Positions 47,482-58,166 of a stretch of 64,000 nucleotides of DNA are shown one piece after another. The DNA is taken from the NCBI RefSeq assembly GCF_020382885.2, contig NC_058496.1, positions 22,796,501 through 22,860,500 on the forward strand, read 5' to 3'. This DNA is from Scatophagus argus. Its lineage: Eukaryota > Chordata > Actinopteri > Scatophagidae. Under the pieces are notes generated by a model. The model worked only from the letters and a program-made list of their open reading frames with translations, did no database searches and was not told the origin of the DNA. Numbering within the stretch: the stretch's first letter is position 1; each line of letters begins with the position of its first letter. The translations under genes and the position numbers were made by a program.

Positions 47482-47698
47482 GGCTGAAGCCTATTGCAGC
47501 TGATAACGTGTAAGAGATGGGGTTCACCCTGGACTGGTCGTCACTCAGTTGCAGGGCTGACACACAGAGACAGACAATCATACACACTCACACAACCACA
47601 AACATGCAAACTCCACACAGAAGAGTCCAGACCGGGATTCGAATCCGGACCCCTCTTTCTCTTGCTGCAACAGCTAACCTCTACACCACCGTGCTGCA
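47482..47698 (-). mobile_element. SINE copy, body truncated
   Basis: The minus strand has the B box GGATTCGAATCCCGGTCTGG, the TTGCATGTT region and ACCAGTCCAGGGTGAACCCC. Same family as 62533. The head is diverged and the last part of the body is lost. Confidence 0.65.
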
Positions 47699-48929
47699 CT
47701 GGTTAAGAACAGTACATATTCATATTCAGCGATTCAACCACTAGATTGTCATTTATAGCTGGCCCTGGCTGATGCTTCACTGCAATGACAAAGGGAGTCA
47801 GCTTATGGTGTCATTAATTAACATTAATCCTGTCATGAATTTGATGACAGTTAAGATAAGATAAGATAAGAGGTGGGCTGAGGTTAGAAAGTTATGCTGT
47901 GGCACATCAATATTTTGTTAAAAATAAGTAGCCATTGGATCAGACTCATTAGTGCCAGATACCCAGTTCCCTCTGGAGGGACAGGAACTTATTTAGGACC
48001 CAAAACACAAAATTTGGGTCTTTTATTTGACGTTGGACCTTTTGAACTTCAGTGTGGGGCATTATAGCTAATCAGAAACTGAAATACTTAATTGATCCCT
48101 GGGGGAAACTGGGCACTCAGTAAAATATGAGCCTCCTTCATCTTAGCTTTTGAACCAGAATAACTGTATGTGTTCTTGTAAATCTGTATCCATGCTTCAT
48201 GAAGCTCAATGAAGTGACAAAAACCTTCCTGTTGGTTTCGGATGATTGAAGTGAAGCAGAGTATAACACGATGCTCAGTGTTATCTTGCCTTTTGGTACG
48301 TGTTTCCTGTATTTTAGAAGAATTAACTGCATAACATTCATTCTTTTGAAGGAGGAAAATGAACTGTGATACCTACAACTTTATCACCTAGTAAGGTATG
48401 AAGGAACTCAAAATGGTTCCAAAATTATTCTTCAAAGGACAATGCTGTCTTTATTCTATATTTCTCTTGCTGCCAACTTATCCACAACCAACCAGTGGGC
48501 CAGACAAAATGAGCTCTTATTTCACTTCTCTACCGGTTGTAAGCCTAAACTCCATTAGGCCTTGGAGGTGTAAATCTTTAAAAACAGGTGAAGATCACAT
48601 GATATGATCAAAAGCTCCAAAGCTTTTGACAAGTGGGCCTCGTGGTGGACATTGCTGTTTCCAATCAGAACAATAAGTTGTACCTTCTAAGCCAATGTGG
48701 ATAAAAAGTCTTTGAAGTTACCTGAAAAAAAATTTGAACAATACAATTCCACAACAACAGGGTAAATGTACCCACTAATGATGATCATGTGACAGAGCTG
48801 AAGGCTCCAGAACAGCTACTAAATAGTGGTGAGATTGTTTTCTCTGACAGATTAAGTTTCATTTTGAAGACAAGGGTCAGTAATTTCCTAAAACTGCTGG
48901 ACACTGTCCACTCTGAAATCACACTGTGT

Positions 48930-49140
48930 ACACTGTGTCGTAATGAAGAACATGTCAGTCAGTGCAACAGTGTGGCTCACTGATGTGTTTTGAAGTTTTT
49001 GGACAACAGTGGAGTTCCATAGCACAGAGGAAAAAGATCTATGAGACTTTGATATACACACACAATGCTTGTTAATAGGATATATTTATTGTGGGTTCTT
49101 CTGTAGGATTTCTCATACAAGAGAAATATTGAATCTCACC
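48930..49140. repeat. Dispersed repeat D, copy 2
   Basis: Contains GTGGCTCACTGATGTGTTTT-GAAG, TTTTTGGACAACAGTGGA, AGACTTTGATATACACACAC and ATAGGATATATTTATTGTGG, parallel to 31485-31640. A shorter echo (GTGACTTACTGATGTGTTTT) is at 26357-26376. Confidence 0.45.
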
Positions 49141-49197
49141 AAATAGACTTATCCTTTAAGAAACTTTATTAAAGCATCCAGTGGCTGTTTGTTGTTG

Positions 49198-49325
49198 CAG
49201 GGTGGTCTGGTGGTTGAATAGATTGTCTGGTCATAAAAAAGGTCACAGGTTTGATCGCTGTCACGGCTAATGTGCCCATCAACCGCCATGTGTTCCTGAG
49301 CCAAACACTGAACCATTGTGTGAGA
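49198..49325 (+). mobile_element. Second tRNA-like SINE type, fragment
   Basis: CAGGGTGGTCTGGTGGTTGA and, 50 bp on, CACAGGTTTGATCGCTG resemble a decayed A box and B box. The following TGTGTTCCTGAGCCAAACAC-TGAACC matches a body phrase common in fish SINE-like repeats. Confidence 0.4.
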
Positions 49326-49721
49326 GCTGGGAGTATAAATCTCCAGGACAGAAAAGTATTCTTGCTTTTTACAACAACATCCAGCTCTAAAACTCTGACA
49401 TGCGATATATAGGCTTGAGCTCAAACATCTAATATACATGAACTTAGCAACAGATTTATATCAGGCAACTGACTCATATACAAAGTCCCTCTCAGATCAA
49501 CTGTTCCACGTCGCGGCGATTCTCTGCCCACTTAAGTCAAATCATAAGCTTCTTGTCATTACAATACCTCCTGTTTAAAGTGAAAAAGTGGCCCTGAAAA
49601 AGGTTTAGTCTAAATCCACTGCCTGAGAAATCCATTTTTCATACGACTGGTTATGGGTTCATGTCAGCCACACTTCTCAAAACAAAGACTGCATGTGTCC
49701 ATTTAATGCAAACCAGACATG

Positions 49722-49965
49722 TGGATGGAAGTTGCCAGCCTCCAGCTGTCTCCCTCCTCTGTCTGGCCATGAGGAGGGCTATGAAAAATGGCTCTGGAGG
49801 GGGTTAGGGTGTCACGGTGGGGGTTATTAGTGGGTTTGAAGGCATTAATCCTCATTCTCCCCTTCTGGCACGACCCCAGATGACCCCTGGCAGCCTAGCC
49901 ACAACAAAAGGGCCGAAGGGGTGAAGGCGGAAAGTAGGAGAGATCAAAACAGAGCCAGAAACGTG
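49722..49965. other. Candidate conserved non-coding element
   Basis: A 240-bp stretch of higher G+C and high complexity within A/T-rich intergenic DNA. It holds homeodomain-type (GCATTAATCCTC), CAGCTG E-box and AACAAAAGG SOX-like words and has no open coding frame of note and no repeat phrases. The enhancer reading is inference only. Confidence 0.25.
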
Positions 49966-51392
49966 TGCTCCTGCTGCTAAACTTGGTTCTCTTCAAGGGT
50001 GTCAGCATCCTCTGCGGTCAAATAATGAGTTTTCCTTCTTTGACTTTACGTCAGCAAAGACCAATTTGCTGCAGTTTCTGTGATAAGTTTGATGTTGTGC
50101 GTGTTCACTGCATGCATGCATGCAATTCAAAGTAGTTTCATGTCAGGGACAATAAGCCTTATCCCCTTGGATCATGAATACATTCATATCGTGCAGAATA
50201 TTTAAACATTTAACAGGTAAATGAGTAAAACATCTGTACTGAATTTGATAAAACAAGCTCAACTCAAGGTCCACTTGCTAGCTTCTCTGGATCTTTCAAC
50301 CAAGACTTGTAGTCTTCATTATTATTGCAGAAAATTTCAAGTCAAAATTGCAGTTGTTAAATAACTTACTGGTAATTCTAAAATATTTCCAGTGAGACTC
50401 ATAGTTATCTTGGAAATCTCTTATGATAAATTACATATTTCTGAATAATTCTGTGAGTGCACCATCACTTTTCTGTTTGTCCTGAACTGACTTTTTATTC
50501 TTAGTTGCCAGACTTTGCAGCACTGCCGCTTATTTTAAGTTAGTTTGGATTTTTGCATTTAGACTATTAGATGGCTCCCTCTTGGCATCTTTTAAAAAAA
50601 AGCGCTATATTAGATTAATGAAAGTCATCATCACAGTAGACACATACAAGTTGGTTTGTAGGGATTGTGGCTTGGTTATTACTTGACTTTGGCTTGTAAA
50701 AGTGGTTCTGATATATGGTTAGATAGATAGGTTGTTTTTATACATCTTGTTATGTATCATGACTGTTAAAATTGTCAAGCCTTCTTCCAGCTTGACAAAT
50801 GGTTCAGACACAAGAAAAGAATTCTACATTAGTGCAAGTGCAAGTAGGGCCAAAAGTCAAGATGCTTATAATGTGTCAAAGTAAAAATACTACAACTCAG
50901 GAACAGGAACCTGATCCTACAAAAGTGTTAGGAATGTAAATTTAAATAAGTCAAACACAAATATTATATAAGCATATCACAAAATTTCATGTATAATATA
51001 ATATATTGTATAATATTTCATGTATAATTATCAACTATAAGTGCAGTGGGGTAAAAAGTAAAATATTTGTCCCTGAAATGTAGTGGGGGTGCAGGACAGC
51101 ATGGAAATACTTTCAGTCAGTCAGTGACCCAGCAGACTTCTTCCTCTTTTCTTTTGCATTCCAGGTTGAGGTGAGAGAGTTTCTGACAGAAACTAAAAAA
51201 ATCACCCACCTCTCTTACAACCACCTATCTGTAAATTTCTCTGTAAATAAGACTATATTTCACCAGCAGGTTTGACTTCCACTGTATAGATTCAAACATG
51301 AACTGGTGTGAACTTCAAGGGGTAATAAAGATCTTAAGGCCTTTACTGACCTCTGTTGGTGATCAGACCAAACTGCAATAGCAGTGGCAGTG

Positions 51393-51413
51393 ACACACAC
51401 ACACACACACACA
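51393..51413. repeat. (AC)n microsatellite
   Basis: Pure AC run of ten and a half units. Confidence 0.9.
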
Positions 51414-51939
51414 ACTTTGTTATTATACATCTAAACGCAAAATCCCGCCCGCAAAGGAACATCTTGCCTTATGAGTCATTTATATATGCATAAGATTAAT
51501 ATTATTTTAAAATTGATATTGCTCTTACTTTAGCTGCAACATAAATGTTGCATTCAAGTCTACTAATAAGCTAGTATTGCCATGCCTATATATCTGCAAA
51601 AAGAGTAGTTGATGTATATATATATATATATAACTAATGCATTTAATTGAATATGATTCTTATAGTTAAAACGGTTTACATATGTCTATCGTATCTTTTT
51701 TTATGCTGTCAAAACATCATCATCTACTTCTCTGAAAACCACTTCTTTTGATTTCCTACCACCAGTAAAATAATTTTAGACATTCAAATATTAGCAAGAC
51801 TACTACCATTCAAAATAATAACAGTTCAAAATAAGAACAAAAGCATCAATGCTTTATTCCAGGTGAATTTTAATTTCTCAGTGGACTCAAAATGCAAATT
51901 ATATTTGAAATCATGACAAAGCTGATATTTCTTCACTTT

Positions 51940-52200
51940 ATGTTGGTTGCACTACTCTGCCATTTGCACAATACCGCAGTACTGATATTGTTGCTCCCTG
52001 TTCACTATTTATATATCTTTATTCTGATTGTTTATATCTTTTATCCTGATTGTTTTTTATATTTATATAGTGTTGTTTTATATTTATAGCTTTAGGTATT
52101 TTGTTAGGTTATTGGGCTTATACCGGGACCAACTAATTTCATTCCACCTCATGTTTCTACATGTGTGAAATGACAATAAAGCTCCTTGAACCTTGAATAT
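51940..52200 (+). mobile_element. Diverged copy of the non-LTR-type tail element
   Basis: Parallels 31820-32109: TTGCACTACTCTGCC, TTATATAGTGTTGTTTTATA, GGGCTTATACCGGGACC and TGTGTGAAATGACAATAAAG-CTCCTTGAACC. Only one CTTGAA tail unit is left. Confidence 0.5.
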
Positions 52201-52202
52201 GC

Positions 52203-52247
52203 ATGTAAAGGCAGATGAGCGAATACTTTTGGCAATATAGTGTATGA
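52203..52247. mobile_element. Tc1-like terminal fragment
   Basis: GTAAAGGCAGATGAGCGAAT-ACTTTTGGCAATATAGTGTA is the end of a Tc1 family related to those at 8690 and 32126. Nothing else of the element remains. Confidence 0.5.
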
Positions 52248-52601
52248 GTGTTATGTTTTCATTTATGTCTCCATCTTTGTGTTCATTTGTCTGTAATTGC
52301 TGTCATAGTGATGGTGCTGTTAAATCATCCACACAATAATGTTTGGCCATTGTTCCGCTATTCTGAGGTCAGTTCATTCACAAGTATTTTATTCCTGTGA
52401 ATAAAATAGGTCCTGATATTAAGGATAAAGCACATCCACTTTGCAGTGTTTCCACTTTTATTTTCATTAACAGTGATTATTTGCACAACCACTTGCTATA
52501 TTATTTTTTCCTTCTTTATTCTGCTTTGAGGTATGCTGGTATATTTTATAATGTGTTAAGTTTTTTCTGTTTATGTATATATAGATATATTTATCTAATG
52601 T

Positions 52602-53573
52602 AGAATTACTTTCCTATGAATAAGAACAGCAATAGCCTGAACAGATAATGATGACGGTTAGCTTTTTAAACGTTGGACATTTGGAGTGGTCCCTGAAGGC
52701 AGCTGCTAGGTTCTCAACGTTATTTTTCTTTCAGGAATTCAAACAAACTGTGAACTTTCTATGACACCCTGAAACTGAAAATATTTAGGAAGAGGGTTTA
52801 GAAGAACAGAGAAAACAAATTCAAAAAATATTAGGAAGAAGGTAAATAACAATGGCGCACAACTTTGGCTCTGGTCAGAGACAAAAAATGCTTTACTCGA
52901 TCCAGATTCGTGATCTGGAAGAACGGTTGGAAGGGTAAGACTCCACACTTGCACCGACTTGCTACCCATTTACGGAAAAAATATCTTTTCTTTAAACAAA
53001 GATAGATATAGTAACGTTAAATATGTACGTTAGTTTTCGTCTGGTGAACTACTGTACCTAAAACCCACATCATTATGTGCGTAGTCGTCTAACGTTAACT
53101 GGAGTGTTGCTGCGTTAGCACGGTTAGCTAGAAGCAGCAGTTTGTGCTACACGGCATGGAACATGGTACCATGAGTGACGAAAGTATGAAAAACATTTGG
53201 TTACAATAACAATCTTTTTTGGCTACTACCTCATCTTAAAAACATGGAAAACTGTAGTAGTTGTAAATTAATTTTCTGTATACATTGAATTATTCTCCTA
53301 TGAATAAGAACAGCAATAGCCTGAACAGATCATGATGACGGTTAGCTTTTTAAACGTTGGACATTTGGAGTGGTCCCTGAAGGCAGCTGCTAGGTTCTCA
53401 ACGTTATTTTTCTTTCAGTAATTCAAACAAACTGTGAACGTAAATTCAAAAGAATGTATGACTGACAAAAATATGAAAAACATTTGGTTACAATAGAAAT
53501 GTTTTTTGCTACTACCCCATCTTAAAAACATGAAAAACTGTAAATGTTGTAGTTGTAAATTAATTTTCTGTTC
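52602..53573 (+). repeat. Tandem duplication of promoter and first-exon region, partly deleted
   Basis: The block 52602-52755 recurs at 53286-53439 (offset 684 bp) with only a few mismatches. A second block 53185-53281 recurs at 53472-53573 (offset about 287 bp). The order P-Q-P'-Q' shows a tandem duplication of about 0.7 kb in which the second copy lost about 400 bp, the part that in the first copy contains coding exon 1 of the coiled-coil gene. Copy 2 therefore lies in intron 1. Confidence 0.85.
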
Positions 53574-56524
53574 CCTTCAGCTCAGCATTATTTAATCATT
53601 TACACTAGTCAGCTCTGACCATGATAATACTCGTCTAACTGACCCCACTAAATCCTTTACTTTTCCTTGTATTGACCTTGTTTTACAAAGTAATGTTAAA
53701 ATATTAAAATTAGATTGAATTTTGTGTGCCTTGTCCATCTTTTAGTTCTGAGAATTTTTGATTTATTTCACTTCACTATTGATGTACAAAAATGTACAAC
53801 AGTAGATTCTTGCATATTATTTTTAAACCCATGTGTCCCTCATCCTGCAGATTGAAGCTCGAATATGCCAAGCTGGAGAAAGAGAACAAAGACCTCACCT
53901 CTCAGCACAGTATGTTGAAGAAGGACAAGAAAGATTCCACTGAGCGACTGAAACTTGTCTTGGCAGACAAGAAGAAGGTGGAGGAGCTGGAGAGTCAGCT
54001 GTGGGCTATCCGGGAGGACAAAGAGGCCCTGGAGCTGCAGCACAGCCAGCAGAAGCAGAAACTACAGGAGCAGGTGGATGAGCTTAACTCAGTGAACATG
54101 ATGCAGGGTGAGCCAATGTGTCTCTGGACAAATGTTTCTCACATAGTATTTAGTTGTTCTATCTTACAGCCTCTGAGATTCATGGATTCAATTTGTGTGG
54201 TTTGGGATTGCAGTGAAGGTATCATTATTACTATTGTTGTTTTTATTTCTATACCTGATTCATTTCGTAATTGTTTATTCAGTTAAGTGTTTAGCATTTT
54301 CGTTTAATGTGGGAAGCATCCTCTGCTCTCCTTGTTCATGCTCCTCTCCTCCCCTCAGTGGCTCAGTGTGAGGAGCAGAAGGAGCAGCTGAAGCAGATGA
54401 TGCAGCAGCTGTCTGACAAGGAGTCACTGGAGAAGCAGCTGGTCAGTCAGAAGGAAGAGCATGAAGCTGCCATGTGCCGGCTGAAGATGGAAGAAGAGTT
54501 GGAGAGGAAACGGTAGTCCTGGACAGGACTTAAACTTGATGTTAACATTATATCTCCAGGGGAAGTTTTCATACTGATCTCCTGATGGTTTGACTGGTGC
54601 ATCAAAATGCTGGTCAACAGATAGTAAATAATTTATCCTTACCTTCCCCTATCCTCTCACAACAGGTTGACTGAGCAGATACTGGGAACAGTGGATGATT
54701 GTGTCAAGATGAAGACCTCAGTCATTCTTCCAGAAGTAAGGATTCTTCAGAAGAGTTTGCTGCAGACCCAGTTCCCGCTGACTGAAAGCATGGCCTTGGA
54801 GAGGGAAGTAGGTGCCCTGCAAGACGAAGTGAATGATCTTTGCATCAAGAGGAACACCCTGAAGAAAGATGTTAGCAAGAGTACACATGAAAACTTGACC
54901 TGCAAGAAGGTAGGAGGATGGCTTCTGTGTTTCTGAGAGAACATGTACAACTATTTGTTTTGTTGTTGCTACACTGGCCATTGTTCAGCAAATGTCATAG
55001 CAGTAAGATAGCTATAGAAGTTAATGTATCCCAAGGGAAACTGTTGAAACCCCCCTGAGACAGATGAGCTTCAAACCACTCATGCAGAGTACAATGGATT
55101 AACGGTCCATCACCTTAACACCTCAGTCACCTTGTCAGAGTCAATGTTTGTTAGTATGTGGTCTTTGTTGGTTTTAACAACATTGCACTGGTATTTCTAG
55201 TGCCTAAAAGTTACCTGAAACATGTCAGATGTGGAGGCTTTACATTAAGCATTTAGGGTCTACAGAGCAGAATAACAGTCAGTGCAAAGTTCATGAGTTA
55301 ATGATCATCAAGTGGGAGAACCAGAACCAGTACAAAGATCTCTACTCCAGTTACCTGTGATCTGTTCCTCTAATAACATATAGTTCAGAGCAATGCAGTA
55401 GTGTTTCTCTCGTTGTTTCTTTCATTTGAAGTGTGATGAATTAGTTCAGAACTTAGAACTTGAACTATTTTAAAAAGTTTGCACTCAGCCTATGCTGTGC
55501 AAAGAAAAGGAGAAATTTTCAAGGCAACAAAATCAGCATGTTGAAGTTCTAGACCATAGTTGTAATTAGCCTCTTTAATATTGTATTTATATGCTCACTG
55601 TGTGACATCATTTGGACACCATGACCAGAGTCATCTTCCCCTCTTCAGGAGCTGGAGCAGATGAAACAGAGGTGCCAACACCTGGAGATGAACCTAAATG
55701 ACTATAGAGCCAAGAACAAAAACCAGCTGGACAAGGAAAGAGATCTCAGGTAAAGGTTTCATGTCTTTCTCTTTGCATGTCAAGAACGCTGTAATCTTCA
55801 AGACTGAAAGGATTGAGCCCCATTTTGTTCACCTGGACTTCCTCCATTCAAGTAGGGAAGTAAACAGACAATCCAAGTTAAATTAGTGAAGAGATGAAAC
55901 TCTAAGGACATCAGCAGTGAAACATGAGTGTTATTCTCTGACTGTGTTTTGTGTTTTCAGACAGGACATGGCCTCAGTGTCCGAGAAGTGCCGCCAACAA
56001 ACAGCTGAGACCAGTCAGCTGGCGGCCGAGCTACAGAAGAAGAACAGCAGGTGCCAGGAGTTGGAGGGCGTCATGCAGGAATCAATCATCATTCTCAAAC
56101 ATGCCCTATCGGTAAAAACAGGACAGCTGCTTTAGTTTCCGCTGCAGTGTCTGATTGGTTGAAATGAAACCAACAATGCTTTTGTAAACGCACAATTTGA
56201 AGTTGGCTGCTCATTTCTGGTTCAACGGTTGAGAGAAAGAGCAGTGGTTGAGTGAGCTAGATGGTGAATGCCATGTTTGTTGAGTTGTGTGAAGAGAGAG
56301 AGAGGGAGGGGCGGTTCGCACTAACCAAGCAATATTATTTTCTGACTGTTTCACAGCAGTTATGTTCTAAAGCTGGTGCTCTCTGTCTTCTGTAGGAGAA
56401 GGAGTCTGACACTCAATGGATGATGGACAGGCTGCATGACATCATGGAGAGCACTGTCCAATGCGATGTCTCTACAGTCGGTGTCTCCAAAGAGTGGTGG
56501 AAGACAGAAACTGCAGACCACTGA
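52852..56524 (+). CDS. CFAP157/DUF4515-like coiled-coil protein
   Basis: Seven exons join in frame: 52852-52934, 53851-54107, 54359-54512, 54666-54909, 55649-55749, 55961-56111, 56396-56524, giving 372 residues. All introns are GT-AG. The protein starts MAHNFGSGQRQKMLYSIQIR and continues DLEERLEG, then an almost continuous coiled coil rich in Lys, Glu, Gln and Leu to about residue 335, and a short tail ending EWWKTETADH. The IQIRDLEERL start and the layout resemble CFAP157 and related DUF4515 proteins of cilia and basal bodies, but it is shorter than human CFAP157 and this link is tentative. The start has A at -3 (AACAATGG). Putative poly(A) signals are at 56712-56717 (ATTAAA) and 57318-57323 (AATAAA). 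The gene is divergent from mmp11 and in tandem with gstt1. Confidence 0.85.
55058..55136 (-). pseudogene. Decayed tRNA-Ser(GCT)-like sequence
   Basis: The minus strand reads GACAAGGTGACTGAGGTGTT-AAGGTGATGGAC, then CGTTAATCCATTGTACTCTG, then GTGGTTTGAAGCTCATCTGTC. It follows the layout of vertebrate tRNA-Ser-GCT, including the anticodon stem (ATGGA/TCCAT) and long variable arm. The anticodon triplet is changed (GCT to GTT), the T-loop TTCGAAT is TTTGAAG so the B box is lost, and only part of the acceptor stem pairs. Non-functional. In intron 4 of the coiled-coil gene, on the opposite strand. A tRNA-derived SINE head is the alternative. Confidence 0.6.
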
Positions 56525-57342
56525 CCCCAAACCAGCCAGGTACCAGAAACAACTCCACTGGAGTAGGTCATCTCAGTGTGTGATTTCCTGTTTAAAACCC
56601 AGATCACACTGCAGCTTTTTCCTCACAGCAGCTCAGCGGGCTGGACCAGAGTCCTACTGAAGCTTGAGTCCCATCAGAACCAGATTATCTGTTAATGGGT
56701 CCCATCAAAATATTAAAACAGCAACACACAAATAAGCAAAAATAAGGCTGTTAAGTTTTGAATGCTGTGAAACCTGCTTTTAATATTCTGCTGTCACTTT
56801 CCAAATGCCAAATATATTTAGAAAGAAGCTGTAATAGAAGCTTCCAAGGTTCAGAGCACAGGCCCTGAACCAAGGCGACCTCCCACTGCAACCCCTGTGG
56901 AAACTCAAACCAGCCCTCTCCACCCGCACTCAGCTGCCTCTCAACAGATTTGTTATGACTCAAGCACTTCACCTGCAGTTATGTGTGAAAGGTGTCTCTC
57001 ATAGTGCTGAAATCAGAGTGAAGTATTGCCAGGCTCTGCATTCGCCCCCCCAGCGCTATAGAACTTTATATCATCCGTTCTTTTCCATCCTGCTACTTTG
57101 ATTGTTGATCACTGCTCAGTGCTCTTGTTACATTGTTTTCACCCTCAGCAGACAACAATTTTACCAGCGATAAAAATGAGTTATAGTGTCTGTAATGCTG
57201 AATTTGTAAATAACCGTTTGCTAACAAGTATTGACTTTTTAATGATTTGTCATTGCGTTCACAGCAAATGTCCACTGTCGCCATATGGCCAAAAGCACAA
57301 TTAATTATTTCATAGTAAATAAATTGAAATAAGAGCTGTCCA

Positions 57343-57460
57343 TCCATCCATTACCTGTTACGGCTTACCCTTTGCAGGGCTGCAGGGGTGTTGGAGCCTG
57401 TCCCAGCTGACATCGGGCAAGAGGCGTTGAATACCCTGGGCAGGCTGCCATTTCATAAAA
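57343..57460 (-). repeat. SINE fragment, diverged 3' body
   Basis: CCATCCATCCATTACCTGTT and GGAGCCTGTCCCAGCTGACA-TCGGGCAAGAGGCG match the complement of the 3' half of the SINE at 62533 with many changes. Confidence 0.55.
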
Positions 57461-57899
57461 ATAAGATGTGATTCTTTTTCTTTTCTTGTTTTACAATCTA
57501 TTTTGTATTTGCTTTTCAGAATTTAGTCACTTTAATCCCACTTCTGTTCCGTGTGGGATGTGCTGCACTGCTTAGTCTAAAATGTCAGAAAAATACTTTT
57601 CTCTACAGTAACCCGGTTACAGCGATTAAAACAGAGGAGAGCAAGAAAGTCTCTTACTGGATCAAAGAATATTCTGCATTTTTTCCCAATAAATGACATA
57701 AACAATTAACTGGTTGTCAAAATTGTTGCTTATTACAGTATTGCTAAGAATCACCTCGTAAAATGTGGTGCAGACCATGTGTGGATAGTCTTCACTGGTT
57801 AAAAAACAAGCGTAAATAATGCTTTTTAAAAATCTACGTGATCAGTGACTGTCAAATGTTACCCTCTTGAATGCTAATGCAAACTCCTAAAGAGGACAA

Positions 57900-57906
57900 T
57901 GACTCA
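57900..57906 (+). promoter_or_regulatory. AP-1 consensus site upstream of gstt1
   Basis: TGACTCA, 261 bp before the gstt1 start codon. AP-1-like elements often control GST genes, but one heptamer is weak evidence. It is not an antioxidant response element because the GC of TGACnnnGC is absent. No TATA box was identified. Confidence 0.2.
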
Positions 57907-58166
57907 TGTCAAGCAGACAAACATCTGATGGTCTGAGCAGTGTTTACAAAATGTTGGGCCAAGTCGTGGTCGAAGGTCAGGCTGCTCAACCCCAGCGGTT
58001 GTTAACTTTGAACTGTCGCCACCGTTTAAAAATCAGTGAGCCTCACAGCGAGCAGAGGCGGAGTTCTGTGCACACGGCGGATAACAGGCACAGTGGGAGA
58101 AGACTGAAAAAACACAGAGGGAACGAGGTGGAAACGAAGCATCTGCAGCCTTCAGACTCTGGCACG

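Larger units (their letters stand above)
42290..52600. other. Intergenic between the divergent mmp11 and coiled-coil genes
   Basis: About 10 kb without a recognised exon. The two flanking genes point away from each other, so both promoters and shared regulatory DNA lie here. It holds a poly(T) run at 42281-42303, several relic repeats listed separately, and one stretch (49722-49965) that looks unlike the A/T-rich background. Confidence 0.6.

Noticed and set aside
54720..54750. GTAAGG...TTCAG inside coiled-coil exon 4 as an intron
   Set aside because: The gap is only 15 bases, far too short to splice, and it is in frame with the coding sequence.
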